64,000 nucleotides of DNA from Tepidanaerobacter sp. EBM-38 (GCA_001896545.1 MPOT01000096.1:1-64000); one strand, 5' to 3'; positions 28,120-37,997 are shown, numbered from the stretch's first letter. Numbers and translations are program-made. The notes: a model not told the origin generated them from the letters alone.

Positions 28120-29418
28120 TTAACCCTCCAGTTTGACGGCTTTTTCGCCGGTGAATTCCTCCCAGCGCTTAACAGCTAAATCACAGTAAACAGGGGATAA
28201 CTCCATTGCGTAGCATTTACGCTCGGTCTGTTCAGCCGCAATTATAGTAGTTCCGCTACCAGAGAACGGCTCAAGCACAATACCGCCTTTGTCGCTGTGC
28301 ATTTTGATGCACCGCCATGGAAGCTCCACAGGGAACATTGCAGGATGCTCCTTGTTTGCCCGTACAGTGGTCATCTCCCATATCCCAGCATAACCCCATT
28401 TCTTGCGTTCTTCCTTTGTAAGCCGTTTCACAAATTTATAACTGTGTCCCGCAAAGGCTGAAAGCCATACATATTCCTGATCGTTGTATTCCTCGGCCTC
28501 TCCTTTATTGCTGAAGGCTGAAATATACTCATACTGCTGCACCGGTTTGTTGGAAACAAGGTGATAGGGTCCGACACCGAAGTTTTGCCCCTGCTTCTTC
28601 CAGATGCGGATCCATATAGGACGGTAGCCGTTGTCCAAAAACATATTCACACTGTAAACACTGGTGGGTTCAATAAACTGAGAGCCGGTAGCATAGAGAT
28701 CACCTAAGTTCCAGCAGACAATATCTGCATACTTGCACAGGTTTCTAATCACTGGGCGTACTGTCTCGAACCATGGTTCAATCCCAGCCTTTTCATATTC
28801 TTTGCCTACCCCATATGGAGGGGAAGTAACCGCCATTTGAGCATGCGCTCCGTCCATGAGCTTTGCGAAGTCAGCCTCGCTCGTGGAGTCGCCGCACATC
28901 AAACGATGATTCCCGAGAAGCCAGATATCGCCCCGCTTCGTTACCGGCTCGCGCTGCACAATTTCCTCATGTGCTTTATCTATGTCAAAGCTGTCCTGCA
29001 CCGCTTCCTTGGCATACCATCGGTTGAGCAGTTCGTCTATTTCAGAAGCGTCAAATCCTGTAAGCGAAACATCAAAGGCACCTGCGTCCAGTTCAGCCAT
29101 CAGTTCTGCCAGTTTATTCTCGTCCCACTCTCCCTGAATCTTGTTGAGGGCAAGATTGAGCGCTTTTTCCCTCTGCGGGTCAAGATCCACTACAACGCAG
29201 TCTATCTCAGTCTGTCCCAAGTCCAGCAAAACCTTTAAGCGTTGATGCCCGCCTACCACATTGCCGGTCTTTTGGTTCCAGATAACAGGCTCCACATAGC
29301 CAAATTCCTCTATCGACCGTTTTAGCTTTTCATATTCCTTATCGCCAGGTTTTAAATCCTTGCGCGGATTATATTTTGCAGGATTAAGTTTATCAACTGA
29401 GATTTTTTGTATGTTCAT
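28120..29418 (-). CDS. ParB-domain DNA methyltransferase (SPPY type)
   Basis: 432 aa, same ParB-plus-methyltransferase layout as its neighbour. Catalytic motif is TSPPYGVG and SAM motif LEPFSGSGTT. SPPY is typical of N4-cytosine enzymes, so the tandem pair probably modifies different bases or sequences. Start ATG 29418 overlaps the upstream small gene. Confidence 0.88.
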   Translation of the reverse strand: MNIQKISVDKLNPAKYNPRKDLKPGDKEYEKLKRSIEEFGYVEPVIWNQKTGNVVGGHQRLKVLLDLGQTEIDCVVVDLDPQREKALNLALNKIQGEWDENKLAELMAELDAGAFDVSLTGFDASEIDELLNRWYAKEAVQDSFDIDKAHEEIVQREPVTKRGDIWLLGNHRLMCGDSTSEADFAKLMDGAHAQMAVTSPPYGVGKEYEKAGIEPWFETVRPVIRNLCKYADIVCWNLGDLYATGSQFIEPTSVYSVNMFLDNGYRPIWIRIWKKQGQNFGVGPYHLVSNKPVQQYEYISAFSNKGEAEEYNDQEYVWLSAFAGHSYKFVKRLTKEERKKWGYAGIWEMTTVRANKEHPAMFPVELPWRCIKMHSDKGGIVLEPFSGSGTTIIAAEQTERKCYAMELSPVYCDLAVKRWEEFTGEKAVKLEG

Positions 29419-29575
29419 CTTGCATTCTCCTGTTCAATATTTTCTCAAGGCCCTTTTTAGCACCTACACAATCTCCGTTTAATACTTGTCCCCGCAGGGT
29501 TTTAAACTGTTGCCTCGTTAAATGGTCTTTGTATTTTCTCAGTTCTCTAAGAAAGCTTGACTTTGATTTTTTCAT
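29393..29575 (-). CDS. small basic phage protein
   Basis: 60 aa from ATG 29575, which overlaps the terminase small-subunit stop (ATGA). Lys/Arg-rich helices (FLRELRKYKDHLTRQQFKTLRGQ). Common next to P27-type terminase genes in clostridial prophages. Function unknown. Confidence 0.7.
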   Translation of the reverse strand: MKKSKSSFLRELRKYKDHLTRQQFKTLRGQVLNGDCVGAKKGLEKILNRRMQDEHTKNLS

Positions 29576-30126
29576 CAGCCACCCCTCCTGGCTGTCAGGA
29601 GTTTTTCCATCACATCGTCGTGGGGAGTGGCCCCCTTGTATTCGGTAGCACAGTTTTCCCGCACGACTTGATAAATTTGATACCACAGGTTATTGGCCTG
29701 TTTCATGAAGCTTTGACTCATAGCCACATAAGGTGACGGGATGGCATTGCCAGTCGTCGGATGCTTAGCAAGAAAGCCAAATTCAGTGATACATTCCTCG
29801 CACTGGATCCACCGCGCCACACTCTGGGCATATTGCTCTATAAGCTGCGCAGGGATAAGGTGAACACACCTGCGTTCCTTAAGCCACTGCCATGTTTTTT
29901 CGTATATTTCCACCGCCAGTGTTGTTTTTCCGTTCTTCTGCTTTGCAGCAAGATAATCCCTCGGCGGCGGCATGCTCTCTCCTTCCAGTTCCGCAGCATC
30001 CGTAAACTCCATTACCATGAGCTTTCGTCTGCCGGGGTTTCCTTCCAAAATCTTATCCGCCAGAGGCTTTTTCTTCTGTCCTGCACCAATACGTGCCCCG
30101 CCGCGGTTGGTACCGTCCTTTGCCAT
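29575..30126 (-). CDS. terminase small subunit (P27 family)
   Basis: About 183 aa. Starts with NRGGARIGAGQKKKP, the basic N-terminal signature of P27-type subunits, then helical DNA-binding body with LIEQYAQSVARW and GNAIPSPYVAMSQSFMKQ. It recognises the packaging site. Separated from the large subunit by about 6 kb of accessory genes. Last phage gene before the IS element. Confidence 0.88.
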   Translation of the reverse strand: MAKDGTNRGGARIGAGQKKKPLADKILEGNPGRRKLMVMEFTDAAELEGESMPPPRDYLAAKQKNGKTTLAVEIYEKTWQWLKERRCVHLIPAQLIEQYAQSVARWIQCEECITEFGFLAKHPTTGNAIPSPYVAMSQSFMKQANNLWYQIYQVVRENCATEYKGATPHDDVMEKLLTARRGG

Positions 30127-30390
30127 ACACATCACCTCGATTCATGTAAAAATAAACAGGGGATATACCCCGTTTGAAACTGCGATTTTTCGCGCGTGAC
30201 CCCCCGCCCGTTTCCGGGGTAAAAAACTGTAGAGATTTAGACCCCCCTACCCTATAAACTGCAGAAAATCTCAAAAGTTAAGCAGTTCTTTGAATTTCGT
30301 GAGATTTTTTGCATCTATTTTAAGCCGTTTTTCGGCATTGTTTTCAAACGAGGTATTTGCCCCTGTTAAAAAAGAAGTGAGTGTTTTTAT
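30127..30390. other. non-coding prophage/IS junction
   Basis: About 260 bp without a convincing gene. A C-rich run (GTGACCCCCCGCCCG near 30197) upstream of the terminase small subunit resembles the region where cos-type phages place their packaging site; this is a positional guess. The left end of the IS element must lie here, but I could not pin its terminal repeat. Confidence 0.4.
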
Positions 30391-31077
30391 TTACTTGTCA
30401 GTCAGACGAACAATTTGACAATTGACCGTCATTCTGTCCAATAAAGTCTGGCAAAGGTGCTTGTCTTCAACTGCATCTATCCATGCTGACAGTTCACGAT
30501 TGGTTATAAAAATAATGCTTCTGGCTTCATTAAGAAAGGTAACTGCCCGGTAGAAAACCTGCAGTTCTGCCCTGGTTGGTTCCACATAAAAGACATCATC
30601 AATAATAATTAAGTCACATTCCTGCATATAAGAAAAGATCGCTTCTGCTTTTGGATTTGTGGCTTTCTTTTCTGCCACTGCGATAAAATTATCAAAAGGC
30701 GCATAATAGGTTTTATATCCATTGCTGATTGCAGTTTCTCCAAGTTGCGCTGCAAGACCGGTCTTACCCGTCCCGCATTTTCCCAGCAGGATTAAGTTTT
30801 GCTCTTTCTTAAGCCATGTCAGGTTGGATAACTGTTTAATCTGCCATTTTAAGCCCTTGTTTGAGTTCGATGCGTCAAATGCTTTGTTTGGAAGCTTACT
30901 TGCCTTCCTCAGCTTGGTGTGTTTTTGTCTGGCCCTAATCTCCAATTCTTTTTCTAACACCATCTTAAGATAGTCAAGGTTTGATAGTTTCTCATCGTTC
31001 AAATCAATGTATCCCCTTGCGATATTCCAAAGGTTGAGCTTTTGGGCCAATTCACGGATTTCTGTTATATCAGCCAT
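30391..31077 (-). CDS. istB: IS21-family helper ATPase IstB
   Basis: 228 aa AAA+ protein. Walker A GKCGTGKT, Walker B LIIIDDVF, sensor region SIIFITNRELSAW. Assists IstA by regulating target use. Overlaps istA by 8 nt. Length is slightly short of the usual 245-260 aa but motifs are intact. Confidence 0.9.
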   Translation of the reverse strand: MADITEIRELAQKLNLWNIARGYIDLNDEKLSNLDYLKMVLEKELEIRARQKHTKLRKASKLPNKAFDASNSNKGLKWQIKQLSNLTWLKKEQNLILLGKCGTGKTGLAAQLGETAISNGYKTYYAPFDNFIAVAEKKATNPKAEAIFSYMQECDLIIIDDVFYVEPTRAELQVFYRAVTFLNEARSIIFITNRELSAWIDAVEDKHLCQTLLDRMTVNCQIVRLTDK

Positions 31078-32542
31078 TGATTTCCCTCCTTATTTCTTTA
31101 CTCCTCGCCAAATGGTTAAAATACTGCTGATTCGGCAAAAACTTCTTAGCTATATGCTCTCCGTACTGATACATGAGATAAGCCAAAAGTTCATAGGCGC
31201 TGCAACGTTCATTATCAATGCAGTATTCTATTCCATCAAGCAATTGTCCAATTGTATAAAACTTTGTCATCCGGTATAATCGAATGCAATGTGTATTAAA
31301 ATATTTCGGCTGTTGCTGCTCCATCCGGCGAATGAATTCCTGAGCTATTTCGTATTCTGCAAAATATTGTTTTATGATGGTTAAAGAAACCCTGTCTCTG
31401 CTGTAATTTTCTTCTGGTTTGAACAACTGCCCGGTATCTTCTGTGACTGGATATTTAGCCAATAAATCATTTGTTTCAGCATCATAGAACAAAAGCATTT
31501 CACCATCATCTTCAATGCGAATGCGTATATGAGCATCCATCATATCTGTATTAATCAGATAACGGTTGCCTTTATAATTTACCACTCCATCCTTATCAAA
31601 GGAGGCAACAGTGCTTGATACTTCGGAATAAGGTTTGACATGGAGCAGGTATTTTTGCTCTTCCATGAACATTTCACGCGGCACTTTTCTGGTCACAGTA
31701 TGTATTCGCCCGTTGCCTTCCCTATCCAACCATGCAAGGGCAGCACTGTTAAGGCAATCAATTCCGGTGTATATCCTGCCCTCAAGAAAACTTTGCTTTA
31801 TGTATCCAATCACCTCTTCAACCTTGCCTTTACTTTGAGGATCTCTTGGTCTACATAGCGAAACACTGTAACCTATACGCTTAACATATTCTTCAAAGGC
31901 GGGTACGAATATGATATTCCCCAGATTTTCGCTGACTACATAGACACGGTCAAGGTCATAAAGAATAGTCTGTGTTCTTCCTCCAAAATATTGGAATGCA
32001 TAGTTATGAGCTTTAATGGCTGTTTTGGTTGTAAAGGGATCCGGTGAAAAATAAACAAATTTCATTCTGCTATAACTCAGAACCATGGAAAAGAAATATA
32101 TTCGTACAATTCGCCCGTACATATCCTTAAGTTTGTATTGACCAAAATCCGCCTGCGCTTCATATCCCGGTGGAGAAATTTCACGGGGTGAGGTTTTACG
32201 TTTACTGGCATGCGGATAACCGTGCTGTTCCCTTAAGGCTTTCATATAGCGGTAGAATGTAGCTCGTTTAACTTGTAGATCAGGGAAGGCCTCCACCAAT
32301 TTGAGATAGATGTTTGTATCCCTCATTTGTGGACAAATTTTCAAATGTTCCAGTATGTACTGACGATAGTTATCCATGTGGTACCTTTCCTTTTCAGCTT
32401 CCCTTACATAATCTTCTTCGCTCATATTCCAGTATTTGCTGACAGAAGAATAGGTTATCCCCAGTGCTTTTGCGGTTTTTGTCTGAGCAAGTCCAAGTGC
32501 TTTGTACTCCTGGATTTTTCGGTATTGTTCAATGCCGATCAT
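31070..32542 (-). CDS. istA: IS21-family transposase IstA
   Basis: 490 aa. N-terminal helix-turn-helix (KTAKALGITYSSVSKYW), DDE core with QADFG, LYDLDRV and RDPQSKGKVEEVIGYIK (Asp, Asp, Glu). C-terminal beta barrel. Appears intact, so the element may be active. Confidence 0.92.
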   Translation of the reverse strand: MIGIEQYRKIQEYKALGLAQTKTAKALGITYSSVSKYWNMSEEDYVREAEKERYHMDNYRQYILEHLKICPQMRDTNIYLKLVEAFPDLQVKRATFYRYMKALREQHGYPHASKRKTSPREISPPGYEAQADFGQYKLKDMYGRIVRIYFFSMVLSYSRMKFVYFSPDPFTTKTAIKAHNYAFQYFGGRTQTILYDLDRVYVVSENLGNIIFVPAFEEYVKRIGYSVSLCRPRDPQSKGKVEEVIGYIKQSFLEGRIYTGIDCLNSAALAWLDREGNGRIHTVTRKVPREMFMEEQKYLLHVKPYSEVSSTVASFDKDGVVNYKGNRYLINTDMMDAHIRIRIEDDGEMLLFYDAETNDLLAKYPVTEDTGQLFKPEENYSRDRVSLTIIKQYFAEYEIAQEFIRRMEQQQPKYFNTHCIRLYRMTKFYTIGQLLDGIEYCIDNERCSAYELLAYLMYQYGEHIAKKFLPNQQYFNHLARSKEIRREING

Positions 32543-32995
32543 TTTTAATTTCCTCCTTTGGTTGTTATTAAAGCCAGAATATTTTTATCAGTACAAGCAT
32601 AGGCATCACCTCCTTGTCTGGGGTTTATAAACCAGACTTAATTATATATAAATAAAAAACACCCGTTTGGGTGTTAATGACTATAGATTTTATTGGATTT
32701 TTATGTTCACGTCATTTCAGGGTCAAACATTTAAACATTACACAAATTACAATTAATAGTGTTATAATCGCATACCTTGTAATGGCAATAATTGAATAAA
32801 AATAAAACTGAATAAACAAAAACATAATGATATTTCTTTTCATTAACTCTTTCTATAATACATTACCAATTTACTTTCTTCAATCTTTCCTTGCAGTTGC
32901 AATCAGCATCATAAATTTGGTGTACCTTTTATATGTGAATCTCCTAATACAACTCCTTCTATACTAGGGAGAGAAGATAATTTCTCCACTGCTAA
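32543..32995. other. AT-rich spacer between IS21 and BREX
   Basis: No gene seen. It holds a near-palindrome at 32616-32637 (GTCTGGGG...ACCAGAC), the BREX terminator (32651-32675) and AT-rich sequence without clear repeats. Confidence 0.5.
32651..32675 (-). terminator. intrinsic terminator of the BREX operon
   Basis: Minus-strand AACACCC-AAAC-GGGTGTT followed by TTTTATTTAT. First good terminator downstream of brxA. Confidence 0.75.
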
Positions 32996-33700
32996 TTAAT
33001 CCACTGTTAACACAATTTTGCCACCAAAGTTACTTAAGGTAAATAAGTCTGAGTCATGTAGCCATTCGAGTGAAACAGTGTATTCAAACGGAAAAGCCTG
33101 GGGTACCGAAGACAGCTCTGCAATTTCATAGTAGGCTCTTTCCCTTAAGTGAAGGATGGCCAACAGCAACACCTGTATGGTTTTTACATCGGTAACCGGG
33201 TACTTTTTTATTCGATATACCCCAACCTTCTCATTTTCGATGGCCCCAATCAGCTTTAAGGTTTGCAATATCTTATCGCTGGAATGAAACAGTGTAGTCC
33301 GTTCTCCCCACATTTCAAACAGCTTTTCTTTAAGCCAGGATGTCGTAAATGTATCCTGGATGTTAGTGAGCTTGCCTATTAAAGCACAGACATCACAGAA
33401 TACAGGGTAAGCAACCAGCATCATGCTCCAATGCAATGCCAGTTTGTTCGACTTCTCATCCTTATAAGCTTCTAAAGCTTGCTGTTTTAAAGTTGAAAGC
33501 TCCTCAGGAGTCCTCACCCATATATTCATGAGGATTTCCCTCGTCTTTCTGAGGTTAGTCGGGCTCTTTATTTCAAAGAGCAAGTATTCGTTTAACTCAT
33601 CTTTAATTTGAGTTTCGTCCTTACCCTCTAGTACGAGTTCTACAGTTTTATTGAGCCATTCCAATTTAATGGAACGGGACAGTCCAACAATCTTTGCCAT
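32996..33700 (-). CDS. brxA: BREX protein BrxA (DUF1819 family)
   Basis: 234 aa, last gene of the BREX operon. All-helical NusB-like protein; N-terminal WLNKTVELVLEGKDETQIKD and TNLRKTREILMNIWVR are typical of BrxA/DUF1819. BrxA binds DNA and is present in type 1 and type 3 BREX. It starts at the base after the pglZ stop. Confidence 0.85.
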   Translation of the reverse strand: MAKIVGLSRSIKLEWLNKTVELVLEGKDETQIKDELNEYLLFEIKSPTNLRKTREILMNIWVRTPEELSTLKQQALEAYKDEKSNKLALHWSMMLVAYPVFCDVCALIGKLTNIQDTFTTSWLKEKLFEMWGERTTLFHSSDKILQTLKLIGAIENEKVGVYRIKKYPVTDVKTIQVLLLAILHLRERAYYEIAELSSVPQAFPFEYTVSLEWLHDSDLFTLSNFGGKIVLTVD

Positions 33701-35146
33701 CTAAATTACCGCCTTTACTTTAATGAATGGGACAATTACCTCGTCAATGGAGATGCCCCCGTGTGTCATTACTTCTTCATTCTTATTATCAAAAGAAACG
33801 CCTGACTCGCAGACGTAGTATTTATAGTCTTTATCCAAGTAATATCCCGGATAAGTCACAACTTTATCTCCAAAGGAGTCTTTATCTTCTGCAAAATCTT
33901 TCAGTACAAACATCCTCTTGGATTTAGTTTCAACCTCAACGCCAACATCACGAATAGCTCCTGCTCCGATGCATGGGGTATTACCGTGGTCGGATGTTAT
34001 ATAAATATTAAAACCCTGTGCATACAAATCTTTAATCAACGTTTGTAACTTACCACTTTTTGCCCATAAGGAAACATCATTATACATCCCTACACGACCT
34101 TGCTTTTGACCGTGAACTAAATCATCTATATCATTGATGATAATAGCCATAAACTTGGTAAAATGGCTGATGGGCGGATTGTAGCCCTTGGCATATAAGC
34201 TTTGCTGTTTGGTATACCCCTTGTTCTTGGCAGCCTCCAAAAAACCTTTTTCTTCCTGGCTTAAAGAGAAAGGGTCTTCCAACTCACGGGGATACTTCCC
34301 ACTGAGCAGGCCTTGCCTTGAAATAGCTGTCGTCGTTGGTATTAGAGCATAAGTACATTGATACTCATAGTCAATGCCTTCCCAATATCGCGAGATAACT
34401 TCAAAATCAAACAAAGACATCCCATCCACGACAATAAGAGCAGTCTTCCCATGTGCTATGAAATCAATCACTTTCGGCAAAATCGCAGGAGCATGTTTGT
34501 TGGTCTCACCGGAAAGCTTTTGATAGCCATCAAATATAAACTTTTCAAATTCCGCGTCAACAAAACTCGTATCGATTATGATATTTGCTTTTGCAGCGTA
34601 ATAATCAATCAAGGCCTTTTTACGGGCAATCTCAATCCAGCCATTTGCAGTAATACCAGATTTATCGCCGGAAGGCAAGAGGTTTTTTATCAATATCTCA
34701 CAATAGTTTTTTATATTTCCCTTTGAAAAGACCGTATCTGAAATAAATTTTTCAGTCTTTTCCCTGGTGTCACAGGACGAATAAAGCTCCTCATAGGCAA
34801 AGCTAATCAAGTCAATGTCTTTAATATACCGGCGCACCGTATCTTCATGAAGTTTCGGAAATATGCTTCTGAGAGAAATTTCAACCTCAAAAAACTGTTT
34901 CCTTATATCGTATGGCACATATATGTCAGAATAAACAATAACCGCATATTTATTATCAGAATTCCTTATTTCTTGCTCATACCTTAGCCGGAATGTTTCA
35001 ATATCCTCATACTGGATGACCTCAAAATTCTGAGAAATAAGCAGCCTGGTATAATCAAAAGCAGCACAAAATCCGCTGGTATCAAATATCAGCAACCGCT
35101 TTTCATATTGAATTGAAAAAAGCTCTGCTATCCGTTTCTCTATCAT
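33701..35146 (-). CDS. pglZ: BREX phosphatase-fold protein PglZ
   Basis: 481 aa. Alkaline-phosphatase-superfamily PglZ domain: metal-site ALIVVDGMSLFDF near residue 250, IYITSDHGNTPCIG, and C-terminal EVMTHGGISIDEVIVPF. PglZ is the hallmark of all BREX types. This version is compact as expected for type 3. Lies 4 nt from brxHII and abuts brxA. Confidence 0.92.
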   Translation of the reverse strand: MIEKRIAELFSIQYEKRLLIFDTSGFCAAFDYTRLLISQNFEVIQYEDIETFRLRYEQEIRNSDNKYAVIVYSDIYVPYDIRKQFFEVEISLRSIFPKLHEDTVRRYIKDIDLISFAYEELYSSCDTREKTEKFISDTVFSKGNIKNYCEILIKNLLPSGDKSGITANGWIEIARKKALIDYYAAKANIIIDTSFVDAEFEKFIFDGYQKLSGETNKHAPAILPKVIDFIAHGKTALIVVDGMSLFDFEVISRYWEGIDYEYQCTYALIPTTTAISRQGLLSGKYPRELEDPFSLSQEEKGFLEAAKNKGYTKQQSLYAKGYNPPISHFTKFMAIIINDIDDLVHGQKQGRVGMYNDVSLWAKSGKLQTLIKDLYAQGFNIYITSDHGNTPCIGAGAIRDVGVEVETKSKRMFVLKDFAEDKDSFGDKVVTYPGYYLDKDYKYYVCESGVSFDNKNEEVMTHGGISIDEVIVPFIKVKAVI

Positions 35147-35150
35147 AATT

Positions 35151-37820
35151 TCACTCCATATGTACTATCAATACTGGCTTAAAGTCAGGACAGAATTTCT
35201 TGCCCGCCTGGTAATTTGCTTCTATCTCTGCCTTTTCCCGGCTTAAAGCCATAAGTTTGTGCTTCCTGATATTTTCGATCCCTATCCGCTGCGCAGCCTC
35301 GATGCGCAGGTTCAAAGCATACAAATACTTTCTGTATGTTTCTTCATTTCTTTTTTCCAGTTCTGCTTTCAGCGTTAAGAAAGTGTCGTAGGCAAATTCC
35401 TGTGACGCTGTACGGAGCTTATTCTGAGTTTCTATATCGATCTTTTCCCCTTCGCAAACAGTAATAACCCTGTCTTTGTCAAGAATAGCCTCCCATATTT
35501 TCTTACCCGCCATAGGACGCAGGATAAAATCCTGGTTAATGAAAATTGGGATAATCTTCTGCCCCTGGCTGTCAGGAGTAAGTGATATCCGCCACAGCAT
35601 AAAGTAGCCCTTTTCATTCGGAAAATCTTTTATTGAAACATTTAAAAGCTGACCTCCCAAGTCTTGCTCGATTTCCTTGTTCAGGTGGCCAACAATCACA
35701 GGGTCATTGATGCTGAAATTCTCGATAGGCAAGTAGGGATTGCCCTTATAGTTTTCATAGTATGTGACCATCTGCCGCAATGCAGCTTCAAAGTCAAAAG
35801 CAGATCCTGTCCCAATCATTGAGGTAAGGTCTTTTTCTTCCTTTATGAGGTCTTTTATACGCATGGTATTTTGAACCTGCTTTTTCAAATCCTCCTCAAC
35901 CGGACGAATGTTTAACTCAATATTTTTAGGATTGCGGATTGATTTCATATAAGCATCCGTAAAGTTAAGCTCAGCGGTTTCACTGTCAAGCACATCAGAA
36001 TACTTGTCGATGCCAATCTCTTTAAGTATAACGGAAAGCTTTTCTTCCAACACAGCTTTTACACGGTTTTCAACAGTATCAGCCAGAATAAAATTATAAA
36101 CTATCACATCTCTTTGCTGCCCGATACGGTCAACACGCCCGATACGCTGCTCTATCTTCATCGGATTCCAGGGCAGGTCATAGTTAATAATGCAGTTGGA
36201 AAACTGCAGGTTTAGGCCCTCACCACCGGCATCGGTCGAAATAAGGATGTCCGTTTCCGTTTTAAACTCCTGCAGCACGGCATTCCGTTCCTCAATACTC
36301 ATGCTGCCGTTGAGAATGGATGTTGAATACCTCCTGTCTTTCAACAGCTTTACAAGGTAGCTTTGTGTCGCCACAAATTCCGTAAAAATGATAACCTTTC
36401 TTTGCCGGTCCTCAGCAAATAAGTCATCGATAATTTCAAGCAACGGCTCAACTTTGACATCAAGATATTGGAACTCTGCCTGCTTGGCAACTGCAATGAT
36501 ATCGTTAAGCTGGGCAATTTCTTCTTTGATGTCCAGAGAAATGGCAGCAATGGCATCCTCCATGTTTTCTTCCAATTCCATCTCTGCAAATTCTTCTTCG
36601 GACATGGATTGATACTTGAATGCTTGCTCTTCCAGGACTTTAACACGCCGTTCCATACTTTCCCGGACGGCGCTTGTGCTGCTGGTGACCAGACGCTGCA
36701 TCATAATGAGCAGGAATACGAACCACATGTTTTTGCCGCGGTTGCGCATTGCCTTGTTATAATTTTTGGAAACGTAATCCGACACCATTTCATACAGCCT
36801 GCGCTGCATGGAATGCCGTTCGTCCCAGTGCAATTCAATAGCCCTGGTAGTTCGATTCTTAAAAAGCTTATTGCCGTTATTGTCTATGGCTTCACGCTTT
36901 TCAGTCCTTATAACATAAGGAGCTACCTGCTCTTTAACAATGGCATTGATATTGGGGAAGGCCTTTTCATCAACCAGGCGTATAAGCCGCAAAAACGGCT
37001 CCGTTTTGCCATTATGGGGTGTAGCAGTCAGCAACAGCAGGTAAGGGCTGGCTGCAGCCAGGAGGTTGCCAAGCTTGTATCTGGCTACTTCCCCTGAACT
37101 CCCGGCAACCCTATGGGCCTCGTCAATCACGACCAAATCCCAGCCGCTGTTGATGATGGAATAAATCCGTTCCTCATTGTATTGGGCGATCTTTTCTTCC
37201 GTCCAGCCAACCCGTCTTTCCAAGGGCTTGATAGAATCCATGGGTGAGATAACCTGATCAAACTGCCCATAAACGTCCTCATTTCCAGTTATCTTACGAA
37301 TGGTGTCATAATCCTCCGGCAGGATAACATGGAACTTCTCGTTAAACTTGTCCTGCATTTCCAAACTCCATTGAGTTACCAGACCGGTAGGACAGACAAT
37401 TAGTATCCGCTTGATAAGCCCCCTGGTCTTCAGCTCTTTGATAATAAGTCCTGCTTCAATAGTTTTTCCGAGACCCACTTCATCCGCCAATATGTATCTC
37501 ACATTATTGTTTGATAAAGCCCTGTTAAGAACATGCAGCTGATGCGGCAAAGGAATGATGCCGCTCGATAGCTTTGACAGGATGCCTTCGGAGGTTTCGT
37601 TCTTGATTTTTGAAAGCATGGCAACATACCGAAGATAGCTCTCATTAAAATTTTCTTCGGGTACTTCGGCGCAAATGTCATCAGCGGATAACTTATAAAC
37701 TGTCCCGGTAGAATTATTAAACACCTTGTAAGACACAAAGCCCCATACTTCGCTGACATCCAATATCTGCACACGCTCATTTTTGGTTTTATCAAAAACG
37801 TAATCTCCTATAAAAGGCAC
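35151..37820 (-). CDS. brxHII: BREX type 3 SNF2-like helicase BrxHII
   Basis: 889 aa superfamily 2 helicase. Walker A ADEVGLGKTIEAG near residue 115, DEAH box VIDEAHR, TATPHNG, and C-terminal motifs STDAGGEGLNLQ and RIGRVDRIGQQ. GTG start at 37820 with AGGAGG inside the end of the 57-aa gene, only 3 nt after its stop, so translation is coupled to the microprotein genes. A helicase of this type is characteristic of type 3 BREX. Confidence 0.9.
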   Translation of the reverse strand: MPFIGDYVFDKTKNERVQILDVSEVWGFVSYKVFNNSTGTVYKLSADDICAEVPEENFNESYLRYVAMLSKIKNETSEGILSKLSSGIIPLPHQLHVLNRALSNNNVRYILADEVGLGKTIEAGLIIKELKTRGLIKRILIVCPTGLVTQWSLEMQDKFNEKFHVILPEDYDTIRKITGNEDVYGQFDQVISPMDSIKPLERRVGWTEEKIAQYNEERIYSIINSGWDLVVIDEAHRVAGSSGEVARYKLGNLLAAASPYLLLLTATPHNGKTEPFLRLIRLVDEKAFPNINAIVKEQVAPYVIRTEKREAIDNNGNKLFKNRTTRAIELHWDERHSMQRRLYEMVSDYVSKNYNKAMRNRGKNMWFVFLLIMMQRLVTSSTSAVRESMERRVKVLEEQAFKYQSMSEEEFAEMELEENMEDAIAAISLDIKEEIAQLNDIIAVAKQAEFQYLDVKVEPLLEIIDDLFAEDRQRKVIIFTEFVATQSYLVKLLKDRRYSTSILNGSMSIEERNAVLQEFKTETDILISTDAGGEGLNLQFSNCIINYDLPWNPMKIEQRIGRVDRIGQQRDVIVYNFILADTVENRVKAVLEEKLSVILKEIGIDKYSDVLDSETAELNFTDAYMKSIRNPKNIELNIRPVEEDLKKQVQNTMRIKDLIKEEKDLTSMIGTGSAFDFEAALRQMVTYYENYKGNPYLPIENFSINDPVIVGHLNKEIEQDLGGQLLNVSIKDFPNEKGYFMLWRISLTPDSQGQKIIPIFINQDFILRPMAGKKIWEAILDKDRVITVCEGEKIDIETQNKLRTASQEFAYDTFLTLKAELEKRNEETYRKYLYALNLRIEAAQRIGIENIRKHKLMALSREKAEIEANYQAGKKFCPDFKPVLIVHME

Positions 37821-37823
37821 GGT

Positions 37824-37997
37824 TCATTTTCCTCCTGAGTTATTATTATTCTTCTTCTGATCCTCTGCAAATTCAAGCTTTGTAGGGATGGATGTAGTTT
37901 GAACTAATTTCATAGGATTAACAATATTCTGAGGAATAGTATTCTGATTGGATTTGCTATCTTCAGGAATAATATCTTGTTTATGGTTACTTTCCAT
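37824..37997 (-). CDS. microprotein 2 embedded in BREX operon
   Basis: 57-aa ORF with AGGAGGG ahead of ATG 37997; overlaps the end of microprotein 1 by 11 nt and stops 3 nt before brxHII. Hydrophilic, no membrane segment, Asn/Lys-rich tail (NNNNSGGK). Residues 27-40 read NPMKLVQTTSIPTK. Microprotein 1 has NPMKQVQTTQIPTK. The 12 identical residues are encoded with six synonymous differences and no replacements, which supports real coding and selection on the peptide. Not recognised. Possible ligand, antitoxin or assembly partner of the adjacent membrane protein. Confidence 0.75.
   Translation of the reverse strand: MESNHKQDIIPEDSKSNQNTIPQNIVNPMKLVQTTSIPTKLEFAEDQKKNNNNSGGK

Larger units (their letters stand above)
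30391..32542 (-). mobile_element. IS21-family insertion sequence (coding span)
   Basis: istA and istB overlap as one operon. The span given is the minimum. Terminal inverted repeats are not resolved by eye; they should lie within 30.13-30.39 kb and 32.54-32.99 kb. It sits exactly between a truncated prophage and the BREX operon. Confidence 0.8.

Noticed and set aside
30053-30274. Minus-strand frame of 73 codons over the terminase small-subunit start
   Set aside because: Overlaps the terminase gene in another frame and covers the C-rich junction; no recognisable protein.
32560-32610. Short minus-strand frame (about 10-12 codons) with a GGAGGTG site upstream of istA
   Set aside because: Too short and without similarity I can recognise; it may be a chance frame or a decayed small toxin gene.
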